Positions 6,680-8,534 of a stretch of DNA of 8,534 bases are shown in pieces. The translations under genes were made by a program, and so were the position numbers. The stretch lies in assembly GCA_020723365.1 (NCBI GenBank), contig DYJB01000010.1, positions 25,435 to 33,968 of the forward strand, given 5' to 3'. Numbering within the stretch: position 1 is the stretch's first letter; each line of letters starts with the position of its first letter. Under the pieces are notes generated by a model. The model saw nothing but the letters and a program-made list of their open reading frames with translations, was not told where the DNA came from and did not search any database. Source of the stretch: Candidatus Aquidulcis sp. GTDB lineage: Bacteria; Chloroflexota; Anaerolineae; Anaerolineales; E44-bin32.

Positions 6680-6898
6680 TCAGGCCGGTCGGGAGCGGCG
6701 GAGCGATTCGAGCTCGGACTCGAGTTGCTCGCGGCGGGCCTCGTAGGCCTCGCGCACATCGTCACGAAAGGCGTCCAGACGCTCGCGCGTGCGCTGGCGA
6801 AGCTCGCCACCGGAATAGGGCGCCAGGAGCAGCGCGGCCACGGCGCCGATCAGCGCCCCGCATAACGAACCGGTCAGGAAAGCCATGAAGCGACGCAT
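6680..6898 (-). CDS. YtxH-type small membrane protein
   Basis: A 72-residue protein on the minus strand. A Gly/Ala-rich hydrophobic segment (about 5-27, FMAFLTGSLCGALIGAVAALLLAPYSG) ends in the LAPYSGGELRQR motif typical of YtxH-domain proteins (family LAP-x-SGxxxR). A charged helix (about 33-70) follows, rich in Arg and Glu with coiled-coil potential. YtxH proteins are small, often stress-linked and of poorly defined function. The start is ATG at 6898-6896 with GGAGGA (complement of 6903-6908) four bases upstream. The minus frame stays open far upstream, but that part is antisense to the selenoprotein and trpS genes and has no family features. Convergent with the metallopeptidase. Confidence 0.85.
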   Translation of the reverse strand: MRRFMAFLTGSLCGALIGAVAALLLAPYSGGELRQRTRERLDAFRDDVREAYEARREQLESELESLRRSRPA

Positions 6899-6916
6899 GC
6901 TGTCCTCCAGGACCTG

Positions 6917-6946
6917 ATTGTCGCACACCCCGGGCCGGTTGGGCAA
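6917..6946 (-). promoter_or_regulatory. Candidate promoter for the YtxH gene
   Basis: On the minus strand TTGCCC (complement of 6941-6946) and GACAAT (complement of 6917-6922) are separated by 18 bases; each matches four of six consensus bases. It sits 18 bases upstream of the start codon. A moderate match only. Confidence 0.4.
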
Positions 6947-6997
6947 GGCGCCGAAGCGGACCGGAATCCCGCCTTGCATGGATACGGGCCGGCGTGG

Positions 6998-7016
6998 GGC
7001 GCTTGCGCCAAGCGCC
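6998..7016. repeat. Short hairpin in the divergent intergenic region
   Basis: ggcgctt (6998-7004) and aagcgcc (7010-7016) pair around gcgcc. The roughly 300 bases between the divergent YtxH and selenoprotein genes otherwise hold the candidate YtxH promoter and no recognisable gene. A regulatory role is possible but unsupported. Confidence 0.35.
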
Positions 7017-7167
7017 TGGCTTGGCCCGTGGGGTCCCGGCACGGCACGTTCGGCCTCTGGCTTCCGCACCGCGCGGCTGCGAAAGCCGGGGCGACCAGGG
7101 GGCGCGCGGGTCGAGGCTTCCCGCCGCTGAGGGCTGCGGGTCGTAGTACACTGTTGGCCTATTCCCA

Positions 7168-7184
7168 GCCGCGCCGGGCGCGGC
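7168..7184 (+). other. 7-bp hairpin just upstream of the selenoprotein ribosome site
   Basis: gccgcgc (7168-7174) pairs exactly with gcgcggc (7178-7184) around cgg, ending three bases before the GTGGAG ribosome site at 7188-7193. It may influence translation of the selenoprotein; no function can be proven. A -10-like TACACT at 7147-7152 lies upstream but has no matching -35, so no promoter is called. Confidence 0.4.
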
Positions 7185-7201
7185 GCCGTGGAGCGATGAC
7201 C

Positions 7202-7450
7202 ATGCATGTCATCACGATCGAATACTGCGCCGTTTGACACTACACTGACAGGGCCATCGGTCTGATGGCCGAGCTGACGCAGGCGTTCGAGGCCGACCTG
7301 AAATCCGTGGCCCTGCTCCCTTCCGACGGAGGGCGCTTCGAGATCAGCGTGGACGGCGCCCTGATCTACTCGAAACTCCAGACCGGCCGGCACGTGGAGC
7401 CGGGCGAGGGCGTCAGCCTGGTGCGCGCCCACCTGAATCGCAAACCGTGA
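7202..7450 (+). CDS. SelW-like (Rdx family, SelT/SelW/SelH) selenoprotein with in-frame TGA = Sec
   Basis: A small thioredoxin-like redox protein of the Rdx family, whose CxxU/CxxC site is thought to act on thiols; the natural partner is unknown. Read through TGA 7235-7237 the protein is 82 residues, normal for the family: MHVITIEYCAVUHY starts the strand-loop-helix, with C9 and U12 as the redox pair. Then come RAIGLMAELTQAFE (17-30), VALLPSDGGRFEISVDGALI (about 36-55), and SKLQTGRHVEPGE before the C-terminal helix. Every conserved element of the family is present on both sides of the TGA. The start at ATG 7202 is preferred because GTGGAG (7188-7193) lies 8 bases upstream; ATG 7196 is only 2 bases away from it. 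Standard calling would miss this or report only a 61-residue piece from ATG 7265, which lacks the active site. Sec insertion needs SelA, SelB, SelC and SelD, none of which is in the window. Confidence 0.92.
7235..7237 (+). other. Recoded TGA (selenocysteine codon 12)
   Basis: The TGA occupies the position of the second cysteine of the family CxxC motif (C9-A-V-U12), and is followed by HY, matching the aromatic residue usual after the motif. It is the only stop in a frame otherwise conserved from residue 1 to 82. A Cys codon (TGC or TGT) is one base away, so a nonsense mutation is the alternative. Confidence 0.88.
7252..7270 (+). promoter_or_regulatory. Bacterial SECIS element
   Basis: ggccatc (7252-7258) and gatggcc (7264-7270) form a perfect 7-bp stem closed by the loop ggtct (7259-7263). 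The stem begins 14 bases and the loop 21 bases after the TGA, in the usual range for SelB-bound bacterial SECIS elements, and the loop starts with G as those require. The GGUCU loop also occurs in the E. coli fdhF SECIS as I recall it. The hairpin is inside the coding frame, as in bacteria generally. Confidence 0.8.
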
Positions 7451-7453
7451 GGT
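7449..7453 (+). promoter_or_regulatory. trpS ribosome binding site overlapping the selenoprotein stop
   Basis: GAGGT spans the last two bases of the selenoprotein TGA (7448-7450) and lies six bases before the GTG start at 7460. This decides the GTG start and suggests that ribosomes finishing the selenoprotein frame can re-initiate on trpS. Confidence 0.65.
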
Positions 7454-7459
7454 CCAGCC

Positions 7460-8443
7460 GTGCGTGACCGCGTCTTCTCCGGCGCCCGCCCAACGGGCCG
7501 CCAGCACCTGGGCAACTACCTGGGCGCCATCCAGAATTACGTCGCCCTGCAGGCCGACTACGACTGCGTTTACTGCATCGTCGACCTGCACGCGCTGACG
7601 ACGGTCGAAGACACCGTCGGCCTGCGCGACAACACCTACGAGATGGCGCTCGACTGGCTGGCGGCGGGCATTCGCCCCGCGGAGACGATCATGTTCGTCC
7701 AGTCCCAGGTGCCGCAGGTGACTGAACTGCACACTCTCCTTTCGATGGTGACGCCGCTCGGCAAACTGACCGACCTGCCGACCTTCAAGGAAAAGGTACG
7801 ACAACAGCCCGATAACGTGAATTACGGGTTGGTGGGCTATCCCGTTTTGATGACCGCCGACATCGTACTGTATAAAAGCCATCTCGTTCCCGTCGGCGTG
7901 GATCAGGCGCCGCACATCGAGTTTGCGCGCGAAATTGTGCGCTCGTTCAATTATCGTTTCAACACCAAGGCGCTCATCGAGCCGCAGATGAAGAACACCG
8001 AAATCCCCAAGGTGCTGGGCATTGACGGCAAAGAGAAAATGGGCAAGAGCCTGAACAATCACATCGAACTGGCCGCCGCGCCCGAGGAGACGAGCCAGCG
8101 CGTGATGCGGATGGTCACCGACCCCGCGCGCCTGCGCCGCAACGATCCGGGCAATCCCGATGTGTGCAACGTCTTCTCGATGCACAAGATTTTCTCATCT
8201 CCTGCCGAAGTGGAGGAGATCAACCGTGATTGCCGCACCGCCGCCCTCGGCTGTGTGGACTGCAAGAAACTCTTTGCGAAAAACCTGAATAAGAGCCTGG
8301 AGCCGTTCCGCGCCAAACGCGCCGGGTTTGCCGCCAAGCCTGACCAGGTGTGGGACATCCTGCACGATGGCGCCGCCCGCGCCCGCGCCATTGCCGAAGA
8401 GACGATGAAGGAAGTACGCGCCGCGGTGCAGTTGCCAGAATAA
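7460..8443 (+). CDS. trpS: Tryptophan--tRNA ligase, iron-sulfur cluster type
   Basis: Class I aminoacyl-tRNA synthetase that charges tRNA-Trp with tryptophan using ATP, in the cytoplasm. The protein is 327 residues, the usual bacterial length. The HIGH-type signature is TGRQHLGNY (12-20), MTADIVLYKSHLVPVGVDQAPHIEFAREI (131-159) carries the tryptophan and ATP pocket, and KMGKS (193-197) replaces the usual KMSKS. C236, C258, C265 and C268 follow C-x21-C-x6-C-x2-C, very close to the C-x22-C-x6-C-x2-C that binds a [4Fe-4S] cluster near the anticodon-binding region in Thermotoga maritima TrpRS. It is therefore probably an iron-sulfur TrpRS. GTG 7460 is the start because family homology begins at MRDRVFSGARPTG and GAGGT is correctly placed. 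It is downstream of and probably co-transcribed with the selenoprotein. GC content is lower in the middle of the gene than in its neighbours. Confidence 0.96.
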   Translation: MRDRVFSGARPTGRQHLGNYLGAIQNYVALQADYDCVYCIVDLHALTTVEDTVGLRDNTYEMALDWLAAGIRPAETIMFVQSQVPQVTELHTLLSMVTPLGKLTDLPTFKEKVRQQPDNVNYGLVGYPVLMTADIVLYKSHLVPVGVDQAPHIEFAREIVRSFNYRFNTKALIEPQMKNTEIPKVLGIDGKEKMGKSLNNHIELAAAPEETSQRVMRMVTDPARLRRNDPGNPDVCNVFSMHKIFSSPAEVEEINRDCRTAALGCVDCKKLFAKNLNKSLEPFRAKRAGFAAKPDQVWDILHDGAARARAIAEETMKEVRAAVQLPE

Positions 8444-8494
8444 AACGTAATGCGTAAAACGTAACTTCAAGATTGGTTACGTTTTACGTTTCTT
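8442..8494 (+). terminator. Perfect 13-bp inverted repeat with direct repeats, after trpS
   Basis: cgtaaaacgtaac (8453-8465) pairs exactly with gttacgttttacg (8476-8488) around a 10-base loop and is followed by TTTCTTT, so it resembles a factor-independent terminator for trpS, though its stem is AT-rich. A direct copy of aaaacgtaa precedes it at 8442-8450, so the core occurs three times in 50 bases. The hairpin ends 12 bases before the dtd start and could also reduce read-through into dtd. Confidence 0.6.
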
Positions 8495-8500
8495 TACAAG

Positions 8501-8534
8501 ATGCGTGCACTCATTCAGCGAGTTTCCAAAGCTA
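8501..8534 (+). CDS. dtd: D-aminoacyl-tRNA deacylase, 5' end only
   Basis: Eleven residues, MRALIQRVSKA, match the highly conserved N-terminus of Dtd, which removes D-amino acids (and glycine mischarged on tRNA-Ala) from tRNA. The strand MRALIQRVSxA is nearly invariant in the family. Placement directly after trpS fits a translation-quality role. The ribosome site is weak (aag just before the ATG). The call rests on a short segment, but one that is very characteristic; the rest lies outside the window. Confidence 0.8.
   Translation, partial: MRALIQRVSKA

Noticed and set aside
7265..7450. A 61-residue protein starting at ATG 7265
   Set aside because: It is the C-terminal piece of the selenoprotein; the ATG lies inside the SECIS stem and no ribosome site precedes it.
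6680..8185. A 501-codon minus-strand open frame continuing upstream of the YtxH protein
   Set aside because: Only the last 72 codons have family features and a ribosome site. The remainder is antisense to the selenoprotein and trpS genes and is a by-product of high GC.
1..8534. CRISPR arrays, tRNA or rRNA genes, transposases, phage genes
   Set aside because: No regularly spaced repeats, no cloverleaf or rRNA-like segments and no transposase or integrase motifs were seen.

Overview
This GC-rich window carries ordinary bacterial housekeeping genes. The GC content, the degV / creatininase / ridA / two-component / anchored-metallopeptidase content and the GC-rich intergenic palindromes suggest an uncultured Chloroflexota-type bacterium. 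That placement is inference; no taxonomic marker was tested.

Layout, left to right: the 3' part of a DegV-family (fatty-acid-binding) gene (1-699); a 440-base gene-free stretch with a large imperfect inverted repeat; a creatininase-family amidohydrolase (1139-1834); a perfect 21-bp-arm palindrome; ridA (1946-2338); an OmpR/PhoB-type response regulator (2373-3053); its partner histidine kinase, broken by an in-frame TAG inside the HAMP region (3056-3670 and 3734-4477); a promoter with a perfect TATAAT; a large membrane-anchored zinc metallopeptidase with an immune-inhibitor-A-like C-terminal part (4561-6597); a terminator hairpin; a small YtxH-type protein on the minus strand (6680-6898); a SelW-like (Rdx family) selenoprotein read through an in-frame TGA (7202-7450); trpS with cysteines matching the iron-sulfur TrpRS type (7460-8443); an AT-rich palindrome; and the first codons of dtd (8501 to the window end).

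The most notable item is the selenoprotein. Conventional gene calling splits it at the TGA, leaving a meaningless 5' piece and a 61-residue fragment without a redox site. Read as selenocysteine, the frame gives an 82-residue protein with a CxxU motif at residues 9-12. A perfect 7-bp stem with a GGTCT loop begins 14 nt after the TGA, as expected for a bacterial SECIS. The trpS Shine-Dalgarno overlaps the selenoprotein stop codon, so the two genes are probably co-translated.

The second item is the TAG in the histidine kinase. Both sides are intact and in the same frame, so it may be a recent nonsense mutation, a sequencing error, or a gene split into sensor and kinase halves. It is unlikely to be linked to the TGA recoding.
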